DNA from: Limnohabitans radicicola
Lineage (GTDB): Bacteria; Pseudomonadota; Gammaproteobacteria; Burkholderiales; Burkholderiaceae_C
NCBI RefSeq assembly: GCF_014837235.1
Contig: NZ_JACYFT010000002.1
Coordinates: 1 to 64,000, forward strand
Reading direction: 5' to 3'
Length of the DNA stretch: 64,000 bases
Every line of letters begins with the position of its first letter. The stretch's first letter is position 1. The notes beneath the pieces are model-generated. The model saw only the letters and a list, made by a program, of their open reading frames with translations, searched no databases and was not told the DNA's origin. The position numbers and the translations under genes are program-made. Below, one piece after another: positions 27,701 to 36,197 of the stretch.

Positions 27701-28422
27701 AGTTGGCCGTGCACGATGCGGTGTGTCACACCCACCAGGTACTGGGGCTCGCCTCCGATCAGTGTCCTGATCCCTTGCGTCAACCAGCGCCATGAGAGCG
27801 CAACCAAAACCATGATGAAGCCGAGCAGGGCGTAAAACTGCAGGGCCATGCGCTGCTGCGTTGTGTGGATCTGGTCAAAATCCTGGTGGGCTTGAGCCAG
27901 ATTCTGGGTGACCAATGCGTCCAGCGTGGCAGAAAGCGTGGCCCCGTGGCGCGCGTGCGATGTGATGATTTCTTCGTACTTGGAAGGGCTGGGTGAGTTG
28001 GCTTCGCGCATGTCGCCGAGCCGCTGCTGGATGTCACGTTGCCACTGTCCGTAGGCGGATGCGTAGCCATCGCGAGCGCGTTGCAATTCCGGCTCGATCC
28101 CGCCCTTGGCCGATGCGCCATGAATGCGTTCGTGTGCCAACTGTGCCGCTTGCATCTTGCGCGCCAAACGTTCCAAAGTGGCTGGTGAGACGGTGGAGGT
28201 CGTCAGCGCCTCTCCAAAGTCCTGCAAGGACTGCTGCATGGACTGTATTTTTTCCAATGAAACGATGCTTTTGTCATGAATTTGCGCGATCGATGCCTCC
28301 AGCGCATGCATGCGTGAGCCAGCCAGATAGGCCAAAGCCACCGTGAGCATGAGCAGGCCTGCGCGCATCCAGCGCAGGGCGCCGCCAAAAGTGAAGGTGG
28401 GATTTTTGAACAGCTTATTCAT
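24712..28422 (-). CDS. Giant membrane sensor histidine kinase with GAF and multiple PAS domains
   Basis: A 1236-aa kinase. Helices at about 17-36 and 195-213 bracket a helical periplasmic domain. Next come a HAMP-like stretch (about 215-265), a GAF-like region (about 280-440), a Gln/Glu-rich coiled coil (about 450-490), about four PAS-like units (near 490-560, 575-690, 745-850 and 855-1000), HisKA with LAAGVAHDFNNLL (about 1035-1050), and a HATPase with NLCVNASHAI, DNGSGI and GTGLGLAMV. It has no receiver of its own. It is divergent from the CheY-like gene 158 bp away, which is an attractive partner. PAS motif TxxGYFGDELIG shows the usual core. Confidence 0.85.
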   Translation of the reverse strand: MNKLFKNPTFTFGGALRWMRAGLLMLTVALAYLAGSRMHALEASIAQIHDKSIVSLEKIQSMQQSLQDFGEALTTSTVSPATLERLARKMQAAQLAHERIHGASAKGGIEPELQRARDGYASAYGQWQRDIQQRLGDMREANSPSPSKYEEIITSHARHGATLSATLDALVTQNLAQAHQDFDQIHTTQQRMALQFYALLGFIMVLVALSWRWLTQGIRTLIGGEPQYLVGVTHRIVHGQLDQPIMVDADDQTSALANIQAIAENLKENQDQHRHRLWIDEGLALINETVRNENSTSQLATEISRKMADYLPSQTCALYGFAFGVVDDSMIQRQKLVLLGSASHDPVPLPAELPLPSQLLKKAAGQDRMLRNQDLPPNCLQALGTSAIESSPHFLIIPFQFKSQVRGIFVAKSRKPLPDHVAELLLPGLVAVGVAYDSAQNRENLLASLMDSHRLTNQLQENQEKLQESQKSIEQQIQYVNGLFSSMQSGLIVVDDLGNIRDCNIALLKLAGLSRQEVIGQHSDILFDDDQDRLSQFLKSLSNSLLRLELMEPGSYLNLLNQTPLACIQMDEGGRIQFANSRSNQITGYFGDELIGQPFSVLFPAPFAEQQAQLLQGYLSSQDDRKTGYSGLVYLQSKSGQQVAVELGLVNHSAGAKRTVLAFIRNQFDLPWSVTITTTLNRLVHDDDESVVTLLKNKNGPSTPVRISSSIMFSTRGIAEQTVINVHDVSSLIHKNEQIKLQHSLLEKTMDAMHDGVLRIDRSGALLSANPKALELLGYAKVHVLGHTLSALLPAHDQPLQLDHWVPEYHADVVQRLYDSDPTHFWQRLSEMPYPVLGFDGSERVKFTNAASQALLAYENQGLHGHHLLSILSKSSLDELPQPVSLHSLTTQVTEAKVLQWLKSDQTAATENTRFFTVNTETELWVIACLGNSVEEVKAQAMRAVQNVEWTIEQQHGLKVPVVLTAAPMRDNEGYITGAVITMSDIREIKEKENENLRMVKKMEQSQRLDALGQLAAGVAHDFNNLLGMIQNHAELVEMKIGEGSHVAKNLSAIMQATTRARDIVVKLNGLGRERPPEEEEENQSTFDLAPVIEETKSLLQASLKGIEIAIEPKTPDAADVKLHGQSGNLQQVLVNLCVNASHAIGENRHGRITITASRPTEKTVSVAVIDNGSGIPPETLPRIFEPFFTTKEVGKGTGLGLAMVRSIITRMGGTIECQSELGVGTHFIVTLPCSG

Positions 28423-28580
28423 GCAAGAGGGGCCTTGACGCCGTTTGGATCCACCAAGCGTCGAAATAACAAAACTGCTATGAGTTTCTCATGCAATCGC
28501 CAAGGACTTGTGATCTAATTGCTAAATTTGCTAAAAAAGACTTGAATTGTTAAGTTTTAAACAAATGGAGAATGCTAGCC

Positions 28581-28955
28581 ATGGCGACGATTTTGCTGGT
28601 GGATGACGAAGACCTGTTGCGTGAAGGTGTGAGAGAAATTCTGGAAATGTCTGATTTTTCCGTGATTGAAGCGCCTGATGGTCAGGAAGCCTTGCGTCAG
28701 TTCGCTTTGGCGGACAAGGTGGATTTGGTCATCACAGACATCGTCATGCCCAATCTGGATGGCGTGGACTTCGTCACAAAATTGCGCGAAATGTTCCCAG
28801 ATGTGCCAATTTTGACGATTTCAGGCGGTAGCCGTGTGGTCAGCGCACGCTTTGGCCTTGATTCGGCCCTGCTGTCGGGTGCCAATGCCAGCTTGACCAA
28901 GCCATTCACGGCCAAACAGCTGCTGGAAAAAGTCAAGTCCCTGCTGCCTGCCTGA
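28581..28955 (+). CDS. Single-domain response regulator, CheY-like
   Basis: A 124-aa receiver without an output domain. The acid pair is in LLVDDED, the phospho-acceptor Asp in VITDIVMPNLDG, the switch residue in LTISGG and the Lys in TKPF. The ATG at 28581 has GGAG 10 nt upstream; an ATG three codons earlier is less well placed. It is the first gene of the plus-strand chemosensory operon and is divergent from the giant kinase. It could be the output of CheA or of that kinase. Confidence 0.88.
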   Translation: MATILLVDDEDLLREGVREILEMSDFSVIEAPDGQEALRQFALADKVDLVITDIVMPNLDGVDFVTKLREMFPDVPILTISGGSRVVSARFGLDSALLSGANASLTKPFTAKQLLEKVKSLLPA

Positions 28956-28977
28956 GGATGAGTGAGAAACACTGCCC

Positions 28978-30156
28978 ATGTCGTCGTTGAATCTGAAATT
29001 TGCATCTGAACCATCCAGTTCCGACCTGGTTCTGGAAGCCGTTGCAACGGGCCGCAAGGGTCTGGAGAGTGCGCGCGTCTTGCTGGTTGATGACAGTGTG
29101 ATGCTGCGCATGGGTCTGCGCCGTTCGCTCGAAGAGGTCGGTCTCAAGAACATCCGCGAAGCGAACAACGGCAAGGAAGCGATTGAAATCCTCATGCGTG
29201 AGCCTTTCGATCTGATGCTCCTGGACATGGAAATGCCCGTCATGAGTGGCATGGAGGTGCTGGAGGTGATTCGGGAGACGCCTTACCAAGCTTGGCCTCC
29301 CGTGATTGTGATTTCCGGTGGTGCGGGCAGCTCAGGCATTGATGATGCTGTGCGTTGCATCGAGTTGGGTGCGGAGGATTACCTGCCCAAACCGTTCAAT
29401 CCGGTGTTGTTGCGTGCCCGTGTCACCACCTGCATCGACAAGAAACGGCTGAGTGACCAGAACGCGTTCCGCATGCGCCAGCTGAAAAAGCAGCATGAGC
29501 AATTGAGTCAGGAAAAGCAAAAAACCGAAGATTTGTTGCTGAACATCTTGCCGCGAAAAATTGCCACCCGTCTCAAGGAAGGCGAGGCCAGCATTGCAGA
29601 TGCGTGCCCTTCGGTGAGTGTTTTGTTTGCGGACATGGTGGGCTTCACCAAAATGACCCGCACCATCACGGCGACCGCGTTGGTCGAAATGCTGGGCGAC
29701 TTGTTCTCCCGGTTTGACTTGATCACCGAACGCCATGGGCTCGAGAAAATCAAAACAATCGGTGACTGCTACATGCTCGCCGGTGGCGTGCCTGAGGCGC
29801 GCGATGACCATGCCGAGGCGACTGTCTTGGCTGCCCAGGACATGTGTGAAGCCCTCAAGGAACTCTACGAGCGCACCAATGGTGCTTTGAACATGCGCAT
29901 TGGCATTCACAGTGGTCCAGTGGTGGCTGGTGTGATCGGTATCCGCAAGTTCACCTATGACCTCTGGGGCGACACAGTCAACGTGGCCAGCCGAATGGAG
30001 TCGACGGGTCAGCCCGGCAAGATCCATGTGTCATCGGCCACTGCGGATTTGCTGGCTGGCAAATTCGAGCTGGAACCCCGTGGCATGATCGAAGTCAAGA
30101 GCCTGGGGCAGGTGGAAACGTTTTTCGTGGGAGCCAAAATCAATGCAATGGCTTGA
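28978..30156 (+). CDS. Receiver-class III adenylate cyclase fusion
   Basis: The product, 392 aa, makes cAMP from ATP under phospho-control (inference). The receiver (about 32-152) has Asp38/39, phospho-acceptor Asp83 (LLDMEMP) and Lys138. A coiled-coil linker (about 160-190) carries a cyclase transducer-like LLLNILPRKIA. The class III catalytic domain has metal ligands Asp219 (FADMVGF) and Asp263 (IGDCYM). The base-selecting pair is Lys259 and Asp328 (KFTYDLWGDTVN), the combination of adenylate rather than guanylate cyclases. Asn335 and Arg339 (NVASR) are the transition-state residues. All key residues for a homodimeric active site are present. It lies 22 bp after the CheY-like gene in the chemosensory operon. 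Confidence 0.9.
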   Translation: MSSLNLKFASEPSSSDLVLEAVATGRKGLESARVLLVDDSVMLRMGLRRSLEEVGLKNIREANNGKEAIEILMREPFDLMLLDMEMPVMSGMEVLEVIRETPYQAWPPVIVISGGAGSSGIDDAVRCIELGAEDYLPKPFNPVLLRARVTTCIDKKRLSDQNAFRMRQLKKQHEQLSQEKQKTEDLLLNILPRKIATRLKEGEASIADACPSVSVLFADMVGFTKMTRTITATALVEMLGDLFSRFDLITERHGLEKIKTIGDCYMLAGGVPEARDDHAEATVLAAQDMCEALKELYERTNGALNMRIGIHSGPVVAGVIGIRKFTYDLWGDTVNVASRMESTGQPGKIHVSSATADLLAGKFELEPRGMIEVKSLGQVETFFVGAKINAMA

Positions 30157-30197
30157 TGTGACTGCCAACCATCCAACTTTTTCAGGAGTGACCAACC

Positions 30198-30728
30198 ATG
30201 GGTTTGCGTGACATTGTCCCGACGGACAAGGAAATCGTGATGCGTGAGGATGACTTCATCGTGTCCAAGACGGACCTGAAGGGCCGAATCACCTACGGAA
30301 ACAAAACCTTCATCGAGTTTTCCGGATTCGAGGAAAAAGAAATTCTGGGCATTCAGCACAATGTGATTCGTCACCCTGACATGCCCCGGGCCGTGTTCAA
30401 GTTGCTGTGGCAAAGCATTCAGGACGGCAAAGAGATCTTTGCTTACGTCAAAAACATCTGCAAAAACGGCAGCTTCTACTGGGTGATCGCGAACGTCACC
30501 CCCTCGGTGGATGCATCCGGGCAGGTGCTGGGTTATTACTCGGTGCGTCGCAAGCCTCACCCGCGTGCGATCCCGGTGATCTCCGAGTTGTACCGTCAGA
30601 TGCTGGAGGAGGAGCGCAGGGTTGGCACTCGCGATGCGATCGCGGCTTCTACTCAACTCATGGAAAAGTTTTTGGGCGAAAAGGATATGAGCTATGAACA
30701 GTTTGTTCTCTCTCTTCAGTCGGCTTGA
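30198..30728 (+). CDS. Stand-alone Aer-type PAS sensor protein
   Basis: A 176-aa soluble protein that matches the N-terminal PAS domain of aerotaxis receptors: [18 protein letters not shown], then [25 protein letters not shown], and [11 protein letters not shown]. In Aer this domain binds FAD and reads redox state. Here it is not fused to a transducer. The next gene, a receptor with two membrane helices and no sensor domain, starts 35 bp before this one ends, so the two products are coupled in translation and probably form one sensor (inference). AGGAG precedes the ATG. Confidence 0.85.
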   Translation: MGLRDIVPTDKEIVMREDDFIVSKTDLKGRITYGNKTFIEFSGFEEKEILGIQHNVIRHPDMPRAVFKLLWQSIQDGKEIFAYVKNICKNGSFYWVIANVTPSVDASGQVLGYYSVRRKPHPRAIPVISELYRQMLEEERRVGTRDAIAASTQLMEKFLGEKDMSYEQFVLSLQSA

Positions 30729-32196
30729 GTTGAGTCCGGCCAAAGGTGTGTGGCTGCAAGCGCTTTTGGGTGCTGTGGCTGTTGGTTTGCTGCTGCTCGA
30801 GAGCTTGTCACCCCTGACGATTGGATTGGCGGTTGCCATCGCCATCGTGCTGGCGTTGTCTGTTCGCGGGTACATGAGTGAAAATGCATTGGTTCAGCGC
30901 ATGAACAAAGTGCTCAGCGGCGCCGCCAACGGAGTTTTGGAACCGCGTGTCACCAACATCCGCAGCACTGGGGCACTGGCCGATTGCGCCTGGAATCTGA
31001 ACGAGGTTCTGGACCAGGTTGAGGCGGTGTTCCGTGAGTCTTTGACGGTGGTGTCCCGGATGAGTGCGGGCAACTTTTCTCGCCAACCTCAGCCCGCAGG
31101 TCTCAAAGGCATCTATCCCCAAGTTCTGCACAAAATGGCGGAGGCGCAAAACAGCGTGTCACGCACAGTGGCCGCGCTTCGCTCTGCGATGTCTGCAATG
31201 GCACGTGGTGATTTCTCCGTTCGTCTGGATGCCAGCAACGACCAGGGCGAATACAAGCTGATTCTGGAGCACGCTCAAATGGCCGTGAGTTCTCTGGATG
31301 CAGTGCTCGGCGATGTGGTGCACGTCATGGATGCCATGGTGCGTGGTGATCTGACCAGCCGTGTGCATGCGCAAAGCGAAGGCAGCCTGGCCAAGCTCAA
31401 GGATGACATCAACCGCTCCCTCGATGCGCTGGCCCAATCGATGCGCAGCATTGGCAACAATGCCCAGCAAGTGGCGGGTGCGGCCAACGACACCAGCACG
31501 GCCATTGGGCAATTGGCCGATGGCGCTCAAAGTCAGACCCACTACATCAGTGAAGTGGTGACTGCGATCCGTCAAACCTCGATTGCGGTGAGTGACATTT
31601 CCAAGAGCACGGAGTCGGCCAGCGCCCAAGCCCAGCAGTCTGCGAACATCGTCAGCGAAGGTCGCGAAAAAATGGAGCAAATGGTCGAGGTGGTCAATGG
31701 CATCGCCCGCAACTCCGAGAAGATCAACAAGATCACCGACGTCATCGAAAAGATCGCCAACAAAACCAATTTGTTGTCACTCAATGCCGCCATTGAGGCG
31801 GCGCGTGCGGGTGAACACGGCAAAGGTTTTGCCGTGGTTGCTGATGAAGTGGGCAAGCTGGCGGCCAGCAGTGCCGACAGCACCAAAGAGATCACCCAGC
31901 TCATCCAGCAAGCCGTTTCGGAAGCCAATCGCGCGGTGTTTGCCGTGCGTGAGGTCAGTGGCGACATGGAGCGCATTGTCCAAAGCTCGACCCAAACCGA
32001 TGGCATGCTGCAGCGCATTTCTGCTGCAGTCGAAGAGCAAACCCGCACCATGCAGGAAATCAACAACAGTGTTTCCAACCTGGAGAAGATCGCTCACACC
32101 AACTCCTCCGCTTCGGAAGAGCTGGCGGCCAGCATGATCGAGTTGTCGGGTGTGGCGGACTCTACGCGTCGAGAAATAGAAAAATTCAAGATCTGA
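30694..32196 (+). CDS. Chemoreceptor transducer without periplasmic sensor
   Basis: A 500-aa methyl-accepting protein. Two adjacent helices (about 18-37 and 39-57) leave almost no periplasmic loop. HAMP-like units follow (about 65-260, with [25 protein letters not shown] and VRGDLTSRV cores), then the signalling hairpin with [20 protein letters not shown]. This is the membrane and output half expected of an Aer-type receptor whose PAS half is encoded by the overlapping upstream gene. The triple-CheW gene follows after 11 bp. Confidence 0.9.
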   Translation: MNSLFSLFSRLELSPAKGVWLQALLGAVAVGLLLLESLSPLTIGLAVAIAIVLALSVRGYMSENALVQRMNKVLSGAANGVLEPRVTNIRSTGALADCAWNLNEVLDQVEAVFRESLTVVSRMSAGNFSRQPQPAGLKGIYPQVLHKMAEAQNSVSRTVAALRSAMSAMARGDFSVRLDASNDQGEYKLILEHAQMAVSSLDAVLGDVVHVMDAMVRGDLTSRVHAQSEGSLAKLKDDINRSLDALAQSMRSIGNNAQQVAGAANDTSTAIGQLADGAQSQTHYISEVVTAIRQTSIAVSDISKSTESASAQAQQSANIVSEGREKMEQMVEVVNGIARNSEKINKITDVIEKIANKTNLLSLNAAIEAARAGEHGKGFAVVADEVGKLAASSADSTKEITQLIQQAVSEANRAVFAVREVSGDMERIVQSSTQTDGMLQRISAAVEEQTRTMQEINNSVSNLEKIAHTNSSASEELAASMIELSGVADSTRREIEKFKI

Positions 32197-32207
32197 CGGA
32201 ACACGCT

Positions 32208-33584
32208 ATGGAACTGGTTCTTTTTGAGGTCGGCAAAGGGCGATTCGCCTTTTCCGCCATTGGTGTCAGCAAGGTTTTGGACAATTTGCCGGTGACCCCG
32301 CTGCCCTATGCGCCTGCCGACGTGGAGGGCCTGGTCAATGTGGCAGGGGCCGTTTACCTCAAAGTGGACCTGGCATCGCGTTTGGGCTTGGGAGACCGCT
32401 CGGCTGACCCTGAGGGCAATTTGCTGATGGTGACCGCGCGGCAGGATACCGTGGTGGTGCAGGTCGATCGTGTGTTCAACAAAATCAGCCTCGAGCCTGA
32501 AGCGATTCACATGTATGGTGATTCGGAGGCCTTGGTTTGTGGCGAATTCATTTTGCCCGATGGCATGGTGCTGCTGCTCAATGAAGCTTCATTGGGGCTG
32601 CAAAACATGGAGCCGGTCGGGGTGCCTGAGGGCGGCGGCGGTCTGGTGGGTCGGCTGGAGCTCAATGGGGCCACCGCTGCAGCCGAGTCGCTGGGCAAGG
32701 ACATGCCGACCGTGACCGTGCAGGATGGGCATGAAACCTATGCCTTCCACATGGAAGACGTGATGGAAATCGTCGAAATCCGTGAGCTGACGGCCATGCC
32801 CGGCGCAGGTCCCGAGGTGGCAGGTTTGATGCAGTTGCGAGGGTCTGCCTTGCTGGTCTTGTCGCTGTCCCATTTGCTCAAGTGCAAGGACAAGACAGCG
32901 CCCAAATTTGTCCTGGTTGTGTCGGCCCATGGCTCGCGTTTGGGCATCGCTGTGGCGGACATTGTCGGGATCGAGCATTTCGACAAGGAAGCGTTGCAGG
33001 CCATCTCTGGCGGAGACTCCCAGTTGGAAGGGTATCTGCCCGGTTACGGCTCGCATGACAGTCGCATGACGGGGCTGGTCGCATTGAGCGGCTTGATCTC
33101 TGTCGACAACATGACGAAATTTCGCGGTTATTTGATTCAACACGGGATAGACATGGCTGCAGTGACAGGTCAAGAAATGAAAACGGTGCGCCGCTTGCTC
33201 TCTTTCCGCCTGGGCAGTGAGCGCTGCGCATTGCCGCTTTCGCTGGTGGACCGAGTGGAGGAATACGGCTCTGCCGTGAATTTGCCTCAGGGCGATGACT
33301 CGCTGGCCGGTGTGGTTCAAATCAAAGGTGAAGTTGCGCCGGTTCTGGACATGCGCCAGATGCTGGGCGTGGAGGCCCGTGACACCTCGGCCTACGTGGT
33401 GGTTCGCATCGAAGGGGCACCTTGGGCCTTGGTGGTTGACAAGGTCGATCGCGTGATCGAGATCGCCGAAAAAGACATCACTCCCGTGCGTACCAGCCAA
33501 AACGATTATTTGACCGAAGTGGGTCGCCTGGATGGCGAGCTGGTGTCGTTGCTTTCTCTGGAGCCTTTGTCGAAGGCTGCCTGA
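32208..33584 (+). CDS. Coupling protein with three CheW domains
   Basis: A 458-aa soluble protein of three successive CheW-like domains: about 1-130 (LVLFEVGKGRFAFSAIGV), about 165-300 (ETYAFHMEDVMEIVEIRELT, with GLMQLRGSALLVLSL) and about 328-458 (LLSFRLGSERCALPLSLV, with VVQIKGEVAPVLDM). CheW couples receptors to CheA. A triple protein could bridge several receptor-kinase units or scaffold a larger array (inference). No receiver domain is present, so it is not a CheV. It sits between the transducer and cheR genes. Confidence 0.85.
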   Translation: MELVLFEVGKGRFAFSAIGVSKVLDNLPVTPLPYAPADVEGLVNVAGAVYLKVDLASRLGLGDRSADPEGNLLMVTARQDTVVVQVDRVFNKISLEPEAIHMYGDSEALVCGEFILPDGMVLLLNEASLGLQNMEPVGVPEGGGGLVGRLELNGATAAAESLGKDMPTVTVQDGHETYAFHMEDVMEIVEIRELTAMPGAGPEVAGLMQLRGSALLVLSLSHLLKCKDKTAPKFVLVVSAHGSRLGIAVADIVGIEHFDKEALQAISGGDSQLEGYLPGYGSHDSRMTGLVALSGLISVDNMTKFRGYLIQHGIDMAAVTGQEMKTVRRLLSFRLGSERCALPLSLVDRVEEYGSAVNLPQGDDSLAGVVQIKGEVAPVLDMRQMLGVEARDTSAYVVVRIEGAPWALVVDKVDRVIEIAEKDITPVRTSQNDYLTEVGRLDGELVSLLSLEPLSKAA

Positions 33585-33600
33585 ACATAAAGGAATTCCA

Positions 33601-34632
33601 TTGTCCAAAAAAGACATCTCTGACCTGATTTCGCAAATGCACTCTGCGGTGCAGAGCGCCAAAGGCAGTACAGCGGCGTTGTCCAACAACATGCTGTCGC
33701 CAGCGGCTGCACCGATTTCAGCCCAGCAGCGCTCGGAAAGAGCGACGCAGCTGGAGATCGTCAACCAGTTGATGCTGGGCGTGGAGTCGCGCTTCGGCAT
33801 CAAGCCAGGGACCTTGGTTGAGCGCAAATTGGTGCGCATTTTGAAAGAAATGCCGATCTCGGTCTTGCGTGACTGGGTCAACTCCATGGGGACATGTTCT
33901 TCCGAGCACCCCGAGTGGCAATCCCTGGTGGAGAACCTGACAGTCCATGAAACCTACTTCTGCCGTGATCCGGATTTGATGGAGATGCTGGGCAAAGAAA
34001 TCTTGCCCAATTTGATCGCGGCGCGCGAAAAGAACCGCCAGTTCCAGGTCTGGTCGGGGGCCAGCTCGACCGGTGAAGAAGTGTATGACCTGGCTTTCAT
34101 GTGTCTGCGCGGCCTGGAAAAAGCGGGCAAAGCCAGACAGCAAGCCGATGGTCAGGTGATCTTGGATCCGGGCTGGTCCCTGTTCGTGATGGGCAGCGAC
34201 GTGTCCAACCAAGCCCTGCGTACCGCCCGCGAAGGTGTGTATGGCGAGTTGGGCATGGGCTCGTTCCGCAATCTGCCTGCACACTGGAAGGCCATGTTCC
34301 AGGAGGTTTCCCTGGCCCCTTCCAACGCGATGCCCGGTGTGCGCTACCACAAGGTGCGCGATTGGGTGAAGAACTGCGTGCGCTTTGAGCGCTTCAACTT
34401 GATGAACAGCCGTCCGCCTGTGCAAGGCATGGACCTGGTGTTCTGCCGTAACGTCCTGATTTACTTCGATGACACCGTGAAAAAAGCGGTGCAGACCATG
34501 CTGGCCCGCTCGCTTTCCCCCGGCGGTGTCTTGGTCATGGGGGCGTCGGTTCAGATGCTGGTGCCCGAATATTTTGAACAGCGCTTGGGCAACGGTGGGC
34601 CTTGGTACGTGCGCAATGGGGTGGCCGTATGA
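33601..34632 (+). CDS. cheR: Chemotaxis protein methyltransferase CheR
   Basis: It methylates glutamates of the receptors using S-adenosylmethionine. The helical N-terminal domain spans about 1-110, with the typical VHETYFCRDP. The SAM-binding domain follows, with VWSGASSTGEEVYDLA, GSDVSNQAL and FCRNVLIYFDD. The start is TTG at 33601, preceded by AAGGAA at 8 nt and 16 bp after the triple-CheW gene; the ATG at 33637 has no ribosome site. The last codons overlap cheB by 4 bp (ATGA), showing translational coupling. The product is 343 aa; the extra length over typical CheR is an insert in the SAM domain. Confidence 0.92.
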   Translation: MSKKDISDLISQMHSAVQSAKGSTAALSNNMLSPAAAPISAQQRSERATQLEIVNQLMLGVESRFGIKPGTLVERKLVRILKEMPISVLRDWVNSMGTCSSEHPEWQSLVENLTVHETYFCRDPDLMEMLGKEILPNLIAAREKNRQFQVWSGASSTGEEVYDLAFMCLRGLEKAGKARQQADGQVILDPGWSLFVMGSDVSNQALRTAREGVYGELGMGSFRNLPAHWKAMFQEVSLAPSNAMPGVRYHKVRDWVKNCVRFERFNLMNSRPPVQGMDLVFCRNVLIYFDDTVKKAVQTMLARSLSPGGVLVMGASVQMLVPEYFEQRLGNGGPWYVRNGVAV

Positions 34633-35711
34633 TCAAACTTCTGATCTCCGACGATTCCGCTTTCATGCGCATCGCCATTCGCAAGATGGTGGAAGGGCAT
34701 GCCGACATCGAAGTGGTCGGGGAAGCCCGCACCGGTCAAATGTGTGTGGAAATGGCCGAAGCCTTGCGCCCCGACGTGATCACCATGGACGTCGAAATGC
34801 CGGTCATGGATGGCCTGGAGGCCACGCGTCAGATCATGGCGCGTTGCGCTTGCCCCATCATCATGCTCAGCAGTCTGACCGAGCGCAATTCGGTGACCAC
34901 CATCAAGGCGCTGGAATTGGGCGCCGTGGACTTCATTGCCAAAAAGTCTTCTTTCGTGCAACTGGACATTGTCAAAATTGGCGATGAATTGGTGGACAAG
35001 CTCCGGTACTGGGCCAAGAAGCGTTCGCGTTTCAGCGCGGGCGGCTTGCGTCCGGACACGTCTGGCGTGGACATTTCCCGTCCGGTGTCTCAGCGTAAAA
35101 CCGAGAACCAGGGCGTCCCCGGATTGGTCGTTCTGGGCATCTCCACCGGCGGTCCAGCCACTTTGCCGCAGACACTCAAGGCGATGGGCAAATTGAAATG
35201 CCCTGTGGTGGTCGCGCAGCACATGCCGCCCATGTTCACCAGTGGATTTGCACGCCATCTGAGCTCCGAGACGGGCCTGGAAGTGGTGGAGAGTTCCGAT
35301 GGCATGGAGGCCAAGCCAGGGATGGTGATCATCATCAAGGGGGGCACCGACTATGTCATCCGGGAACCATTCCCTGGACGGATCATGCTCTACGAACGCA
35401 CCAGCAATGAGGCGCCCATCCACCCCAACGCTGACGTGCTTTTCCGCTCGGCGGCGACGGTCTCTTGTCCGGTGGTTGCCGTTGTGATGACCGGCATGGG
35501 CAAAGATGGCATGAAAGGCTCGCAAGAGCTGGTCGCGCGCAAAGCTTGCCCGGTATTGGCTCAAAGCCCCGAAACCTGCATTGTCGATGGCATGCCATCT
35601 TCGGTTATTGAGGCGGGATTGGCCACAGCGGTTTTGGCGCCTGCCGCGCTGGGGACCCGATTGGCACGGATGGCGGGTGTGGGTGGTCTGCTGAGCACCC
35701 CTGTTGTTTAA
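34629..35711 (+). CDS. cheB: Chemoreceptor glutamate methylesterase CheB
   Basis: A 360-aa two-domain response regulator that removes receptor methyl groups. The receiver (about 1-125) has Asp8/Asp9, phospho-acceptor Asp54 (TMDVEMPVMDG) and Lys in AKKS. The esterase domain (about 165-355) has the catalytic Ser in LGISTGGP, His in AQHMP and Asp in MTGMGKDG. Both halves look intact. It starts in the stop codon region of cheR. With no tether pentapeptide on the local receptors, it probably acts through direct binding. Confidence 0.94.
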   Translation: MIKLLISDDSAFMRIAIRKMVEGHADIEVVGEARTGQMCVEMAEALRPDVITMDVEMPVMDGLEATRQIMARCACPIIMLSSLTERNSVTTIKALELGAVDFIAKKSSFVQLDIVKIGDELVDKLRYWAKKRSRFSAGGLRPDTSGVDISRPVSQRKTENQGVPGLVVLGISTGGPATLPQTLKAMGKLKCPVVVAQHMPPMFTSGFARHLSSETGLEVVESSDGMEAKPGMVIIIKGGTDYVIREPFPGRIMLYERTSNEAPIHPNADVLFRSAATVSCPVVAVVMTGMGKDGMKGSQELVARKACPVLAQSPETCIVDGMPSSVIEAGLATAVLAPAALGTRLARMAGVGGLLSTPVV

Positions 35712-35730
35712 TTTTTGGAGGTGAATTGAT

Positions 35731-36135
35731 ATGTCGAAGAAAAATATCCTGATCGTTGACGATTCTTTTGTGATGCGTGCCTTGTTGCGCGGCATCATCA
35801 GTGCTGACCCAGACCTGGCGGTGGTGGGTGAGGCCACCAACGGACTGGAGGCCTTGCAAAGCATCAAGGAACTCAACCCCGATCTGGTGCTGCTGGACAT
35901 TGAAATGCCCCATATGGATGGTATCGAGTGCCTCAAGCGTTTGCGCTTGATCAGCAATGTGCCCGTGATCATTGTGTCTTCCGTGGCGCAAACAGGCTCA
36001 CCACAGGCGCTGGAGACGCGCAAACTGGGCGCAGCTGAAGTGATTGCCAAGCCTTCTGGTGCGATGAGCCTGGATCTGAACGCCAAGAAGGGGCACGAAA
36101 TCGTGACAGCCTCCCGCAAAGTGCTGGGTATCTGA
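35731..36135 (+). CDS. Single receiver resembling the CheB receiver domain
   Basis: A 134-aa protein with Asp pair in IVDDS, phospho-acceptor Asp in LLDIEMPHMDG and a Lys in AKPSG. The signatures VDDSFVMR and LGAAEVIAKPSG are those of CheB receivers rather than of CheY, and no esterase domain follows. It could have arisen by partial duplication of a cheB gene. It is 19 bp after cheB with a good GGAGG ribosome site. A role as phosphate sink or alternative output of CheA is inference. Confidence 0.85.
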   Translation: MSKKNILIVDDSFVMRALLRGIISADPDLAVVGEATNGLEALQSIKELNPDLVLLDIEMPHMDGIECLKRLRLISNVPVIIVSSVAQTGSPQALETRKLGAAEVIAKPSGAMSLDLNAKKGHEIVTASRKVLGI

Positions 36136-36197
36136 TTTTTTCGAACAACCAAAACAACACGCGATTGAGCTGATCAGCGCACAAGGGGCACAAGTCA

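Noticed and set aside
28423..28580. Flagellar sigma-28 promoter for the chemosensory operon
   Set aside because: No TAAAGTTT-N11-GCCGATAA-like pair with acceptable spacing could be found, and no flagellar genes are present.
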